Assembly (NCBI GenBank): GCA_026545765.1
Contig: JAIFAC010000415.1
Location: 44,013-108,012 of the forward strand
Direction of reading: 5' to 3'
DNA from: Plantago major
Lineage: Eukaryota > Streptophyta > Magnoliopsida > Lamiales > Plantaginaceae
Length of the DNA stretch: 64,000 nt
Part shown: positions 43,857-56,390 of the stretch, piece by piece
Numbering within the stretch: position 1 is the first letter of the stretch
Layout of the letters: every line of letters begins with the position of its first letter
The notes under the pieces: model-generated
The model's database searches: none
What the model saw: the letters and a program-made list of their open reading frames with translations, nothing else
Told to the model about the DNA's origin: nothing
Program-made: the position numbers and the translations under genes

Positions 43857-44642
43857 AAGAGTTCAGGTATCTGGAACGGGCATCCAGAGAAGAAGTATCT
43901 GGAACGGGTATCCAGAGAAGATAAAAGAGAAATCTGGAACGGGTATCCAGAAGTCAAAAAGGCTAAAAAGCGAAAAGATAGCTTAAGATCTCTGAGACGG
44001 GAACTGAGATATCTGAAATATTCTATAAACAGGGAACACAAAAGAGAATAGTACAACTATCTGCAGTCGACTACTCTCTTGAAATTCGCATTATTTCTAT
44101 CTTGATGAAAAACTTGGAAAAATCCTAAGTATAAGACAGATTCAGATGCAAAGGTTCTTGGTCATACAGTCAGGATTCAGATAGCAAGTCGCCAAAATTC
44201 ATTAAATGGGCACAATTACACTTGTTGATTGTGATCATTGCTGAAGAAGCAATGGTGACCCTTGATGAAATTAAGCGATTGATCTGTACGGTGGAAATTA
44301 ATTCTGAGTAAATAGTGGATCTGAAATTCGACATGGCCCACTAAGCATTTAATGCCGAACTAGCTTTTGATCACGCTCAAGAAAACACGTATACTTACAC
44401 ACAAAATCAATTTGTATGTATTTGTCTGTTGGGATTCAACTGCTATATATATAGGATTTTGGCATAAGAAATCACTTTTGCCTAATCCGAAAACTCATCT
44501 TGCACAAAAATAGCAAATCCTTCTCGATTCTCTCGCAAAACTTCTACAATCTCGCAAATCAAGATTAAGTTTTTCTGCAAAGAATTACTGAATCAAATCT
44601 CTTTCAAAACACCAATTTCAAATCCCTACACTATATAAAGAG
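43857..44642 (+). other. Region between RNase H and ORF3 in Copia 1
   Basis: Non-coding. Holds repeats of ATCTGGAACGGGNATCCAGA near 43870-43955 and a purine-rich stretch. A similar segment is at 60680-61448 in copy E. Confidence 0.6.
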
Positions 44643-47600
44643 ATGGCCCCTAAAAGTTCAATCACACTGAAATCTCAATCCTCCACCGGCATCAAAAAGC
44701 AAGCACCAGAGTCAAGTTATTGTGAACAACCGATCGTAGGAGATTTTAATCGACCATTCGACTTCAAATCACGTAATGATTTGGGTGGTGCCATGGTCGA
44801 GGAATACCACTACCGAATAGAGAACCAAGCCGACATAAAGCTAATTCTTGACATGCTTGAAAAGGCACAAATCAAGGGCTTTCTATCTGCTCGCCCTAGT
44901 GGAATTTCATCACTCGATGTGTTGGAATTCTACAACAACTTTTGAAATAAAGACCAAGGATGATGAACTCCTTGAAGGTGTTAAAGAATCAGACAAAGGA
45001 CGGTGTGATCTTGAAAAATCGACACACCCACCGAAGTTCAAGCTTGTCGACATCCCAACCGTATATCCGATGGTTCACCGATGTACCGTCAGCATTCTTC
45101 ATAGATGCTTTGATGGTCTACAAGGAGGTGCTGACCAGATAAGACAAGAACGATGGATCATGATGTTCTTGCTGAATCAACAAGACAAAAGGCTGGAAAA
45201 CCCTTTTAACTGGGGAAAGTACACCTTCATGAAGTTTGTGAAGAAAATTCAAGGCTTCGAGCCTAAGATTTCCAAAGGACTAGCCGAGCCAAAGGCCATG
45301 AGAGGATATGGTCTCAAGATATGCTACGGTCGGAGAAGCTTGGCATCGAGCTCAGAGACGGCCGAATAGCCAACAAAGAACCTACTCTACAAATATGAGT
45401 ATACAAACTTGATGAAAAGGTTACCGGGTCTCGTAAAGGTTCTAAGAAGCGAAAGTCTAAAAGGTATCTCAAGAAAAGGTTACCAAGAAGCCCGAACTTG
45501 AAGAAAGAAGTTCATCGCGATCGTAAGACACACCCAAAGAGGTCAATTCTCGATATCCGCAGTATTGCCGATGAACTGATAAAGGCGTATGAAATCATCA
45601 ATGCCGCAAAAGAGTTATCAATCATCAACAAGTAGACTCAAGAAGGAAAGTGCTTAAGAAATGTTTCACTAATGCGTAAAGCCTTGCCGATGAACTCATA
45701 AATGCCGCCAAAAGTGGTGAAAACACTAAGCCCTATCTCGCAAAAACCGCAGGAATAATGGACCAATCGCCCAATGCCGATGAGAGCTCGACGATGAAGA
45801 TGATGAACTAGTCATCTCTCAAGTCCTAGAAAGAACAAAGAGGGCTAAGGTTATCGTAATAGTAATCGTGATAAGGTATCTCAAGAAGAACCTACACCAC
45901 AAAGTTGTCAACCTATAGCAAAGGTTGTTGGTGCAAACACATCATCGTGGAACGCTTATGCACAACTTCAAAAGCCCCGATGAGTGGTATTTTAGTGTCG
46001 TATGTCATGGATATGCCACATCTAAAAATCTGGAAGAACATTCTATCGATCAATCCTCCGCCTGCATAACCACAACAACCACAATCACAACAACCACAAA
46101 TACAAGTGGTTGATGAAATGGTAAATGAACTCCATTTCAATTACCAAAGAATACAAGATGTCAAGAAAATTTTGCAAAAGAGCAGTTCCCAACTCAATGA
46201 GAGGGATCAAACCGAGACATTTCTAATGATCAATCAGGAGGCAACTGAGTTGCATACTCAGAAAGGTGTGAAGTACCGTAAACTTCAAGCAAAGAAACTA
46301 CACCGACAAGATGACCAAAGTATAGAAAGGTCACAAGTTCCAGAGACCAATCACCAAATTGCTCGTAGTCAATCGGTTTAACTCTTATCTTGTGAAAATT
46401 TTTATGCTTATACATCTTGTTACTCATAAAATTTCTTTGTTACAGTCGAAGTTAGAAACACAAAACAAGAGGAAGCTAAAAGCTTACCTCGTAAACCGAG
46501 AAGGAGGTTTCTCAACCTCGCCTCTTAAGATATCCGAGCTCGTGCTATGTAATAATTGATTCTTAAGATAACACTTCTTCGCTTATAAGTTTATGCTTAA
46601 TCATTAAAATGAATGTTTCTAACAGCTCCAACCGAGAAAGAGGAAGATAAGGCGTAAATGCCAGAAGAAAACCTGAAACCGACAAGGTTTCAAGAATGTA
46701 TCATCGAGCCTTCCAAAGATGAAGGTATATGAAAATCAATGATAAATATTCTTCACCTTGGGTTAACTAAAATCTTCTAAATTATTCAATGCTTTCTATT
46801 CAAAGCTCACTCGTAAGTAGAAGTGCGGGGACAGAGTTGCGACATCCTCGCACTTATGGAAATTGATGAGGCATCAAGGCCTTCATCACAAGAAAAGATT
46901 CCAGAAACTGCACAAGTCTCTGAGAGACAAGTATCTGAGCCTCCCATGGAGGTTCAAGAAAGAAAGGTTGATGAGGATCAGACTTCCAAGTCTCCGCCTC
47001 ACAACAAGATATCTGAGACACGAATTGTCTCAGTAGAATAGTCTCCGAGCCTCAAGTATTTACTCAGCTCAAACAAGTGCCGAAAGTGCTCCCAATGCCG
47101 AGACAAGGACCTACTTCCCTTCTTCAAAGCTCACACCGCCAAAGCACATTAAATGCTTCAAGAAATGGCAAAGGTTAAGGTGCTCGATCTCCGAAATATT
47201 GAGAATCACAGATCAACCAAACAGATGAGCACAAGCTCGACTTGAGACATACATCCATGCAATGTTCCCTACCAACAAAGATACAGCCATGACTCTATTG
47301 CATAAGGATTTCTCCAGAAGTGGCGCAGCTTGATACAAGCCTTTGAACAGTGATGGTCGACAAGATTACAAATGGCATTTAAGCCGCCCGCCAAATTCGC
47401 AATTTATACCTTCCAACAAGAAGAGGTTAATGGGCGTAAGATCACTATTCTCAAGTGATCAATCTTGTATCCAAGATGATGAGGAGGAAGAAATAAACGA
47501 AAATGACTTCGATGAACCTCCTAACGACCATCACCAAAAGGATGACACAGAAAAAGGACGATGATGATGCCTCACTGTGGACCGGAGGAATTTCGCTAAG

Positions 47601-49790
47601 AAATGATGCCTCAATCGAAAAGCACACCGAGAAGACTTCACGTAAATCTCCGCTCCATCTCCTCGTAAATCTACTCATCCATCTTCTCACCAACACCCAG
47701 CCATTAATGAATAAGTAGTCGAAGCTCAAGAAACCAATCAAAATATTAAACACTCAAACCATATCCGCCAACTCGCATAACCGCTGAAGAAGAACAATAG
47801 CTCCATCTTCAACCGAAGATCAAATAGCTAAATCCAGAGACAAGCTTGATCAACTACAAGATCAATACTTACAAGAAATGATTGCTCCGAGGTTAAAGAG
47901 CTACGAGATGTCAGGCATGATATCACCAAAGAACTCGACATCAAGAAGTATCCGTCAAGCATGATGCTAAGGATGCATCATCTTGAAAAGAAGTACCATC
48001 CTCCTCCCAGAAAGGGAAGAAACCAATCTCTGAGATGGTTGCTGGACTCGATACAATCGATGAAAATGTCCAGGAGGATGAAGATCACTGGGCTGATTAC
48101 TCAGATGATGAAGAAGACAAGATTTGGCAGAATAATCGCAATGAACATTTAGCGGTTTTCACTTGAAAAGGAAGCCGATTGCTCCTACAATATTCAAGAA
48201 CCGCCAAATGTCCACTCCAATGAATACATGAACAAAAAAGCATCGCTACTCTAAACAAGGAGATGTCTTCACGTAACAAGGAAGTAATCGCCTCCGCCCT
48301 CTCGAATGAAAAAGTTCACCGAGCTCATCACTCGAGAACAACTAGCATAGTCATTGCTCGTAAAGATCTGGAATGATAAGGGACAATGATGCGCCTTTAG
48401 TCAAAAAGCTTTCAAGAGGCAAGTTACACCATCGAAAAGTAGATGTCATCCTAGCCCATCAAGTAGCTCACCGATAAGGACAATGGACTTATCAAGCAAA
48501 ATCAGAGCTCAAAGTCAACTTCGTGGTTGGTCACCTATAATTATTTACAAGGGCACTTTAACTCTCTCTCGATTCCTTTATGAGACCGAGTCACCAACAA
48601 TGACTAAGGGGAAAGAATGTACAACTGACCTCAAAGTCGGGGAATGGGAAGAAGGAGAAGAAAACAAGAAGAAATCTGGAGTCAAAAGTGCCTCGAAAGG
48701 AAGAAGAAACATGAAAACTTCCACCACCACTCGTAATCAATGAACCTCCTCAAGCCAAGTCATGGTAAATAGTAGTCGCCCTAAAACCTCAAGGAACTAA
48801 ATGATAACAAGGGCCATGGGCACGTAAACCTCCAAGGAGTACCAAGGCTCCAAGGAGAAGACAAGTTAAAGGGATTGATGAATCTTCCAAGAAGAAGAAG
48901 GTCAAATGAAGTCCCCGGGCAATGAAGAAGGTCAGAAACTCTCACAAGATCTAATCTTGATGATGATGAGGAAACTGATGAAGATGAAGCCCTCTTCACG
49001 TAAAAAGGAAAATTGAAAGCCTAATCGAGCCCATAGTCGCAAAGCCCTAGCATAAAAACACCTCCGAAATACTAAGTCTATCCAGGTGGTTCTTCAAGCA
49101 ACAACCCCAAAGAGAATTCAAGACAAAGAAGGAATGATCGAGAGCAAAGACAAAGTCAACTTCCACTCGTGCAAGAAGCCAAAATAGAGTATGTGAAGTA
49201 TGACAATGATTCCTCTATCTACAGTGCATCAATCAAAAATGGCTATCGATTCGAACTTAAGCATCTATTGGTAAATTCAAGATTTCCGTAACCAATCCAT
49301 AAACAACTTATGGCATGGAGAAAAGATAAGCCAACCTTGATCAACACCAATCACATTAAAGCCCGTCGATTTTGAAGTTGTCAAGAGAATCAAGCCATGA
49401 GAAAGGACCTCTCGATGAATGTCCATATGGAAAGCCGATGATGTGCACAAAATTAATATCACAGAACAGCACAAGAGCAAGACTCAAGAGAACCCTATGA
49501 ATCGCTCTATCTAATCAAGATCAATACAAGGGTGACATCGTATCCGAGGATTATCTACGAATACTTCAAGCTTTCGACATCATAGAAAGCATGCCGAAGT
49601 GGGGAAAGTACCCATGGGTCAAACATTTGTCAAGAAAAATCCTACCAAAACCTATAAAGAGGTCTCGGATTTGCCAGAGACACTGAGATGCTCGTCAGAA
49701 CACTTCTCTATGATTATTCTGATGACATCAAAAGGTTTGGAGATAGGAAATTTGCAGATTGATCCACATAAATACTGTTGAAGACTTGAA
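44643..49790 (+). pseudogene. ORF3 (envelope-like region) of Copia 1
   Basis: An ATG at 44643 after AAAGAG opens MAPKSSITLKSQSS and is open for 100 codons (DVLEFYNNF), then shifts frame into 44848-45369 with RWIMMFLLNQQDKRLENPFNWGKYTFMKFV. Farther on are Pro/Gln-rich and Ser/Glu-rich stretches (46060-46110, 47500-48000) and basic clusters. SIRE elements have a long ORF here whose product has been compared with viral envelope proteins; I see no clear signal peptide or membrane segment to support that. Copy E carries a related ORF from 61449. The function is unknown. Frame breaks are very frequent. Confidence 0.6.
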
Positions 49791-50146
49791 GAAATTGAAG
49801 ACTTGAAGACTAGTTTATTAAGATGTTTACTTGGAGCTTGGTTACTCCTGTTGTCCTAATTTACTATGTAGTTTTTGTATTTTTGCTGACTGAGCCAAAC
49901 TTGTTCTATGTATTGAAGTTATCTCAGAATCTCTCATTGTAACTTATCCAAGAACCTACTCTATAGTATTCTATAAAAGATAACTTGTCAGCAAAGATCA
50001 CACCTTGTGATTTGGTTGATGTTTACTTTCTGCACTTAATTAAATAAATTGAAGATCTTAAGAAAAGATTAAGTGTTGGATTGTTCACTCATCCAGATTT
50101 GTAATAGGTAAGATAGTCATCGTTGACTGATCATAAAGGGGAAATT
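49791..50146 (+). other. 3' UTR and polypurine tract of Copia 1
   Basis: Ends with the same sequence as the window start; AAAGGGGAAA at 50134-50144 precedes the LTR. Confidence 0.75.
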
Positions 50147-50897
50147 TGTCGGGAAATTTGTCAGAAATTTGTCGGGAAATTTGTTTGAAATTTGTTAGAT
50201 ATTTTGTTAGAAATATCTGCTTAGATTTTGATCAAGAACATGATGACTTATCTTAGTCTCGTAAAGGTGATTAGTACTTCGTTCACTTGAACATTGTAAA
50301 AGAGGAAATCCACTAAGTATGATAGTCTAGCTAATCTTGTATAGGATGTTAGGTCTCAAATGTAATTTTTATTTTATGAAGAGAAGACCAAGAAGAAGAC
50401 ATCCAAGGTAACAAGCTCAACGACTTTGAAGACTTGAAGAAATCGCATAAGATTATCAAACTTTTTCAGATATTTTAGCTGATATCTTGGAGACACGAAT
50501 AGTTTTAGACAAACTGTCACAAGAGATATCTCGAGAAATAAGAGGCCTATCTCAAAACAAGGAAAGTGTCCACAAATATCTATTCTCGATACCTTGAGCA
50601 TTAACCATTTCTCGAAGAGAAATATATATATTGCAAACAAAGTTGTTTCAATAAATAGTGGTATCTCAAGATTGAAGATAAGGACGCAAAGAATCGGATA
50701 ACACTAGTCTCACATAAAGCATAGTTCCGCTGACACTACAGACAAAAAGTATAGTACAATGCATTTAATGAACGGACAGAGATGTCTCAATAAAAGCAAC
50801 GCATTCAAGAAGAAGACAAAACTCACATAAGATTATACAGATATCAATAGTTTGAATTTGAGCCAATGATACTATTCAAACGGTACTCAAATTCATC

Positions 50898-50905
50898 TAT
50901 AAATA
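50898..50905 (+). promoter_or_regulatory. TATA box of Copia 1 3' LTR
   Basis: TATAAATA at the conserved position. Confidence 0.7.
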
Positions 50906-51286
50906 TCAACACTTAGACTGCTTGAAGAGACACACGACATATCTTGAAAACGCTGAACATCTTACTCTCTCAAAGCAACTTACTTATCCTCAAAGCTTTC
51001 ATATACTCAAAGCTTTTGATCTTGAGTAACATCAAGTTCTAAGTGTCTCGATCCTAAACAAGTACAAATATCTCGTGAAAGAGTTGAAACGAAAGATCAA
51101 GTATCCGAGATTCATTCTCTTGAACATTTATCTAAGACTTGGTCGTAAAAAGAACAAGATACCATACATTGAAAAGTGTATTAAGTATATTTGATTCACG
51201 TAGCTATCTCAATAATCAACAAGTTATTAAGGAAGCTCATCCGACAACTCAAACCAAAACCAACACCATAATCAAGGTGGAGTATA

Positions 51287-51510
51287 GGAAGTACTTAGTT
51301 TGAAAAATCAGGGAATAACTCCAAGGTTACCGGAGTATAGGAAGTACTTGATTTGGGAAACTAAGGAATAAATCAAAAGTTATTGAGTATAGGAAGTACT
51401 TAGCTTGGGAAGCTAGGGAATAACTTAAAGGTTTCTGAGTACATGAAGTACTGGCCGTGGAAAGCCGGGAACAACTCGGGGAACATTTGGTTGGGAACCA
51501 ATTGTTTAAG
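51287..51510 (+). repeat. Hairpin repeat array in Copia 1 3' LTR
   Basis: Includes TTAGCTT-GGG-AAGCTAG and TTTGGTT-GGG-AACCAA stems, as in the 5' LTR. Confidence 0.75.
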
Positions 51511-52159
51511 AATCTTAGAATAGGATTATTGTAAGGTTAACTCAATTATCTGTTTCTAGTGAATTCTAGGTCTCTCGTAGACCGGTGATTAGTTGGAGGA
51601 TTACGCCACCTCCAGATACCACTATACTTGCCGTATATTTACCTTTCTTTATTTACATTTCAGAACACACACACACACTTTAACCTGCTTTTGCACTTAT
51701 CTTTATTAAGTCTTCCGCCTCGATTAAGTATCGATATCTATTCAGATATCTGAGAAATTTTTTTTATCGACAAAAGTTTTAAAAGACTATTCACCCCCCC
51801 CCCCCTCTAGTCTTTTACTTTGTCGTTATCTGGACCAATGATTTGCATCGGTTCTCAAGTAACAAGATCAATCATAATTCGATAAGAACCTTATGGTATG
51901 CGACTCATGCTTCCTTCAAAAGTAATTCATCAGATAAAATGCATTTCTAAGACAAACCGAGATTAGGCTAGAAAAAGGATTAAGGTAGGATATGCATAAG
52001 TAAGCTAAATGTTGAGATATTTGTCTTCCATGCTCCTTAGGAAAACTACCCTGTCAAAAGTTCATCCCTTCTTCTCCACCTTCTCAAAATAATAAAGTCT
52101 AAAGCTCCTCTCTCTACTATGCTTTTTTTGTCACATCATTGCTCGCTTTTGTTGGCCCC

Positions 52160-52350
52160 ATTGGGCTCTTTTAGTCTCTATATTTTTTTCAGAGTGTCTA
52201 TTTATAAATTCGCACTTTTGTGCATGCTGGTTTGCTATACATGCCATCAACCCTCACGGACATGTAGCTTTAAGGGCCATGGCGGTATGTGGATAGTTTA
52301 TGTAACATGCAACACGAAAACGGTGATCACAAGGACCATAGATCTACTCC
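52160..52350 (-). other. Conserved non-coding module (element D copy)
   Basis: Minus strand contains GTGATCACCGTTTTCGTGTT, GGCCCTTAAAGCTACATG, GAGGGTTGATGGC and CACAAAAGTGC, as in elements A and B. Confidence 0.7.
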
Positions 52351-52528
52351 GAGACTTTTAGTACCTTTGCTTTTTATGGTACTTCTTTTTTTCTCTTTTT
52401 TTTTTTTTTTTTGGGTACATTGCTTTTTTAGGTACTTCTTTTTCTTAATTTTTTCCTTCTTTTTTTTTTTTAAGTGAGATAGAAAGAGAAAAAAAAAAAA
52501 AAATTAAACCACAACTTCCTTCTACTTC

Positions 52529-52543
52529 TCCTCCCCCCAAACC
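52529..52543 (-). repeat. Polypurine-like motif in D
   Basis: AGGTTTGGGGGGAG on the minus strand. Confidence 0.6.
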
Positions 52544-52868
52544 TGTTAGTTTCACGTAGTTTCTTCCCGTAATCCTGCTTAGCTAAGGCACTCACTTAGA
52601 GCATAAAAGACTTCTAAAACAATGTATATAAGTGAATCAAGAGATTAAAGAGAGTAAGGATGGAAAAGTATTCTAAGATCGCCTTTTATCTTTGTTGCAT
52701 GGCTAAAACTCATCAAGAAAGTGCATGTAAAGTGTCTTGGTTCAAAATGTAAGATGAAGATCTCTTGCTAATGATAACATAGGTTCCTCAACAATCGACG
52801 TAGGTAAATGAAAGTGCCTCAATCAAAACAATAAAATACTTAAATATTAAATAGGCTTGAATAAACTT

Positions 52869-52938
52869 CGAGTCGCAGCTCGGTAAATAAATACGAGTCA
52901 AAACTCGGTATATAAATAGCGAGTCAAAGCTCGGTAAT
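52869..52938. repeat. Three ~26-bp tandem repeats
   Basis: Units start CGAGTCNNARCTCGGTA at 52869, 52894 and 52920; each has an inverted CGAG/CTCG pair. Confidence 0.8.
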
Positions 52939-53059
52939 CATCCAAAATAGGAAAGAAATAAAATTGCGACAACCGGAAACTAAGTGCATAAAATAAGAAA
53001 ATAACAAAAAATAAGGCCCTAAAAAATTTGAATTTCGAGTTGCCGTTACTGATCAAGTA

Positions 53060-53745
53060 TCTTATCATGATCATAGTGATACATAAATGTATCATAATGA
53101 TAATTATCCTACTAGTTCTAAACCCATCATTAAATGGATAAGAGATCATCCTGCAAAGGATGTGATAGGTCCTTTAGACCAAGGGGTAAGAACTAGGAGA
53201 GGTATTACTGAAAACGCAAATTCTCTCTATGGATGCTTCATCTCGCATATCAACCAAAGACCATTGAAGAAGCATTAAAAGACCAACATTGGATCTTAGC
53301 AATGCAAGAAGAATTGGATCAATTTGAGAGAAACAAAGTCTGGAAACTAGTTCCTTATATACATCTGTCATAAGAACTAAGTGCTGTAAACAAGATGAAT
53401 GAATCGTGAAATAACCGTAAACAAAACAAGGTTGGTTGCCAAGGATTCACCCATCGAGAAACTAGATTTTGATGAGTCATATGCTCCAGTTGCAAGATTG
53501 GATACAATCAGACTATTTCTAGCATTTGGAGCTCATAATGACTTTAAAGTTTACCAAATGGATGTTAAGAGCGCATTTCTAAATGGTGAGCTTGCTGAGG
53601 AAGTCTATGTTGAGCGTACCACGGTTTTGAAGTTTCTCGTAAAGCAAGATGGTCTATAAGCTTCCGTAAAGCTCTATATGGACTTATACAAGCTCCAAGA
53701 GCATGGTATGACGATTGGCCAAGTACTTGCCGAAGTGGATTCAAG
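53060..53745 (+). pseudogene. Reverse transcriptase of Copia E, first part
   Basis: IIKWIRDHPAKDVIGPLDQG is the linker preceding RT. Then, in 53399-53659, LDFDESYAPVARLDTIRLFL, QMDVKSAFLNGELAEEVYV are clear RT motifs. An arginine of the expected TRNK motif reads as valine (ACCGTAAAC), exactly as in Copia 1 at 42528. The domain stops where the LINE begins. Confidence 0.82.
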
Positions 53746-54329
53746 CTTCGTAAAGCCGCCCTCACCTTTTCCGATTCCTTTTCGATCTACTCTCCTCTCC
53801 TCCTCCTCGCTTTCCATTCCATTTGATCAGCCTCACCTGCTTCCGCTTTGCCGCTTTTTAAGTTTTCGCTTTCTCGACCTGGCATTGCCACACCGAGTCA
53901 AGTGCCATCGTTCACTTGGTTCTTTTCGTCTCGATTCCGCCTTGCTCGCTTTGAATCGCTCTTCCGCCGCCTGCTCGAAGTTTCCTGATCCTTCTCTCTC
54001 CGAGTCGCCACGCCTTTGGGAACCGGGCTGGGTTTTTATCTTTCTCTCACTGGTCAGACTTTTCGCACTGGTTTTCGTAGGTTCCTGTGCTCCACCAAAT
54101 TGGGTTGTTGTTCGGGCCGCTTCTTCGATGGTCGATTCAAATACGTCATTGTGGGTAGGGTTGAGGTTGAGGCGCTCCTCCTACATTCATCGGTGTTTCG
54201 TTCCGACTACTACGGATCATCCATTGCTCAATTCGCTGGTCAGTAGGGTCGGTGTTCAATGATTTCACCGATCCGCTTCGACGCTTTTTGGTTCGATTTG
54301 ACTCTCGGAAAATTGTTGCAAAAAGGTAG

Positions 54330-54930
54330 TATTTGAGGAAGAAGGATGCCCCGCTATTTCTTTTTCGGATGAAGAAAGTAGTAAACGTTCTACGCCTTTT
54401 ACTAGTTCTGTGGTTGGGATTTTTTAGAATGGTGGTCCGTCGATTTCTAAAATTTTCAAGGCGCGTAACGGCCAAACTCGGAAAGGTACCTGCTTGGCCA
54501 GTTTTATCAATGCAAAATCGGATTATTCGCTTGTCAATGTGGAAGACTTTGATTATCTGTGGATGAAGCAATGTGTTTCGTGGAAAAATGTCAAATGAGA
54601 GTTGTAAATGGACTCCTACTTTCAATACTTCTACAGATTCCCTGTTGTTCCAAAGATGAATTTCATGACATGTCACAATCATGTTGTTTCACCGGGCTTT
54701 ATTTGAATTAGTTAGCCTTTTGGTAAACCGCTGAAAGTAGATTCAATCGCTTCTTGTACTAAGTTGGAAAAAGCTAGAGTTTTCGTTGAACTCACATCTT
54801 AAAAGTTATGCCAAGCTATTTTCACGAAGTTTAGAGGTCAAGGTTAAAATCAAGGTGTCACATGATTCTTTGCCTTTGTATTGCGATTTTTGCTTGAAGA
54901 TTGGAAATAGAGCGTATACTTGTTTTTAAT
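54330..54930 (+). pseudogene. LINE ORF1 (DUF4283-like RNA-binding protein), broken
   Basis: Across frames: ISFSDEESSKRSTPF, NAKSDYSLVNVEDFDYLW, GKPLKVDSIASCTKLEKA, RVFVEL and LPLYCDFCLKIGN. The last piece is the start of a CCHC-like knuckle. The order matches the gag-like ORF1 of plant LINEs, which coats element RNA. Multiple stops break it. Confidence 0.65.
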
Positions 54931-55884
54931 AAAAAATCCCGAAGTTAAATATGTCAAGAACTTAGATCGCTGGTGTGCTTCACGATAAGTTATGACTAAC
55001 AGATTCCTCCATTAGAAATGCTCAAAAGGATGTTATATCGAAGAAGACAGATTAACAAGAATTTAATTGGGATGGTCGACAGATGTTGATTTGGAAGGTC
55101 AAAGAAACGACAACAACTCTAATTGGGAGGTCCCATCAAAAACTTTTCAAGTATTTGTAGACAAGAAGTGCAAAGTGATTCAGTCCAGAAAGTAAAAACA
55201 ATTTATCGGTTTTGGAAAATCTAGAGGTTCAGAAAAGGATTTAGAATCCCTCTTGTAGATATGGAAGACGCCTTGATACAGTGATTGAGAACCTTTTAGT
55301 GGCCTCTTCGACGGTGTTGCTTTTGCAAGTTCTAGTCCCGAGTTTGTTTCTCGACTTTGGAGAAACTTGGTGTTTCATCTTCGTTCCTACTTTTTGGTGG
55401 AGCAAAGTTGCTCCCTTTTTCGACAAGTTGCAAAGTCCCTTGTGCCCCTCCCCACCTCCTAAAAGAAAAAAGGAAGAACCACTAAGAACTCGATTAAAGC
55501 TTCATATTCTTCCTCTCTTCCTATGATGATGGCTTTTAAGAAAGTATCGTAGTATAGCCCCAAAAATTCAAATGAAGATCGAGTATATAAGATCGCTTGT
55601 CGGCACTTGTGTAGGTGGATCGAGCTCGCTGATTGTAGTTTCACTGATGATTGGTATTTTGGTGGTGCAGCGAAGTATTTTTGCTCGACCTTCGATTCTC
55701 GTTGTTGTATGTTGTGCTATTAGCATGTGGATTAGAAGAACTCTTCGATGGACTAGCTTCGCCTTTGTTTTTTTGCTAGTTCGACTTTCATTTGAGTAAT
55801 TTATTGAGTTGTACTCGTTCCTATAAACCCCGTGATTGTATGGTTTTCATTAGAATAATAGGAGCTTGACTCCACCTTTTAACC
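54931..55884 (+). other. LINE 3' region
   Basis: No reverse transcriptase motif. Pyrimidine-rich; ends before the poly(A) with a stretch typical of LINE 3' tails. Confidence 0.5.
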
Positions 55885-55905
55885 AAAAAAAAAAAAAAAA
55901 AAAAA

Positions 55906-56390
55906 GAAGAAAGGAGAAGTTGACAAACTCTCTTTACATTGAATCATAATGGAAAATTACTCTTAGTACAAGTTTATGTTGATGACATAATCTTTGGATC
56001 TAAGGACAAACAACTTTGTGAAAACTTTGCTGAGCTCATGAAAAGTAAATTTGAGATGAGCATGATGCATGGGAGAATTGAATTACTTCCTAGGGTTGCA
56101 AGTCAAGCAACTCAATGATGGAATATTCATTAGTCAAACAAAGTATGCTAAGGATAAGCTCAACAAGTTTAATCTAAAGGCTTCTGAAAAGAATGCTAAG
56201 CTACCTATGAGCATTGGAACCAAGATGACCTATACTGAATCCGATAAGAGTTTTGAAGAACGCAAATATAGGAAATTAATTGGGTCTCTACTATACCTTA
56301 CAGCAACGAGACCAGATATTCAATATGCAGTTGGTGTATGTGCAGGATTTCAGACAAATCCAATGTAATCACACTATAATACTGCTATGA
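55906..56390 (+). pseudogene. Reverse transcriptase of Copia E, second part
   Basis: Resumes with GEVDKLSLH-type residues, then LVQVYVDDIIFGSKDKQL (YVDD at 55975-55986) and the open frame 56069-56368: ELNYFLGLQVKQLNDGIFIS, YLTATRPDIQYAVGVCA. Closely parallel to Copia 1 but with fewer breaks. Confidence 0.87.

Larger units (their letters stand above)
36356..51839 (+). mobile_element. SIRE-like Copia element (Copia 1), two LTRs
   Basis: LTRs at 36356-38049 and 50147-51839 flank a Met-tRNA primer site, gag, protease, integrase, reverse transcriptase, RNase H, a long extra ORF region and a polypurine tract. The domain order and wording match Sirevirus (SIRE1/Maximus) Copia elements, which carry a 3' ORF sometimes called envelope-like. 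GATTT flanks both ends as a 5-bp target duplication inside element D. All ORFs are interrupted, but many interruptions fall at former CAG/CTG words and may be sequencing artefacts. Confidence 0.88.
50147..51839 (+). repeat. 3' LTR of Copia 1
   Basis: Matches 36356-38049 along its length. The end reads CCAAT instead of CCAACA, then GATTT. A run of C at 51793-51805 is expanded relative to the other LTRs. Confidence 0.9.
51845..53040 (-). other. Element D interior, right piece
   Basis: Continues D after Copia 1. Holds the conserved module (about 52160-52350), pyrimidine runs, a polypurine-like motif at 52529-52543 and a small tandem repeat at 52869-52938. No ORF is recognised. Copia E sequence begins near 53041. 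Confidence 0.65.
53746..55905 (+). mobile_element. LINE-type retrotransposon remnant with poly(A)
   Basis: It interrupts a Copia RT ORF that resumes afterwards with the expected residues. It ends in a 21-base A run (55885-55905), typical of target-primed retroposition, and contains an ORF1-like region. The reverse transcriptase ORF2 expected after ORF1 is absent, so this is an internally deleted copy. The start is placed where homology to Copia 1 stops; a clean target duplication is not visible. Confidence 0.72.

Noticed and set aside
44643-49790. Viral envelope gene
   Set aside because: Position is right for the SIRE extra ORF but no signal peptide, membrane segment or fusion-type feature can be seen.
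53678-54262. 194-residue ORF at the Copia-LINE junction
   Set aside because: It starts in Copia RT and runs into LINE leader sequence; a chimeric frame without a recognisable domain.
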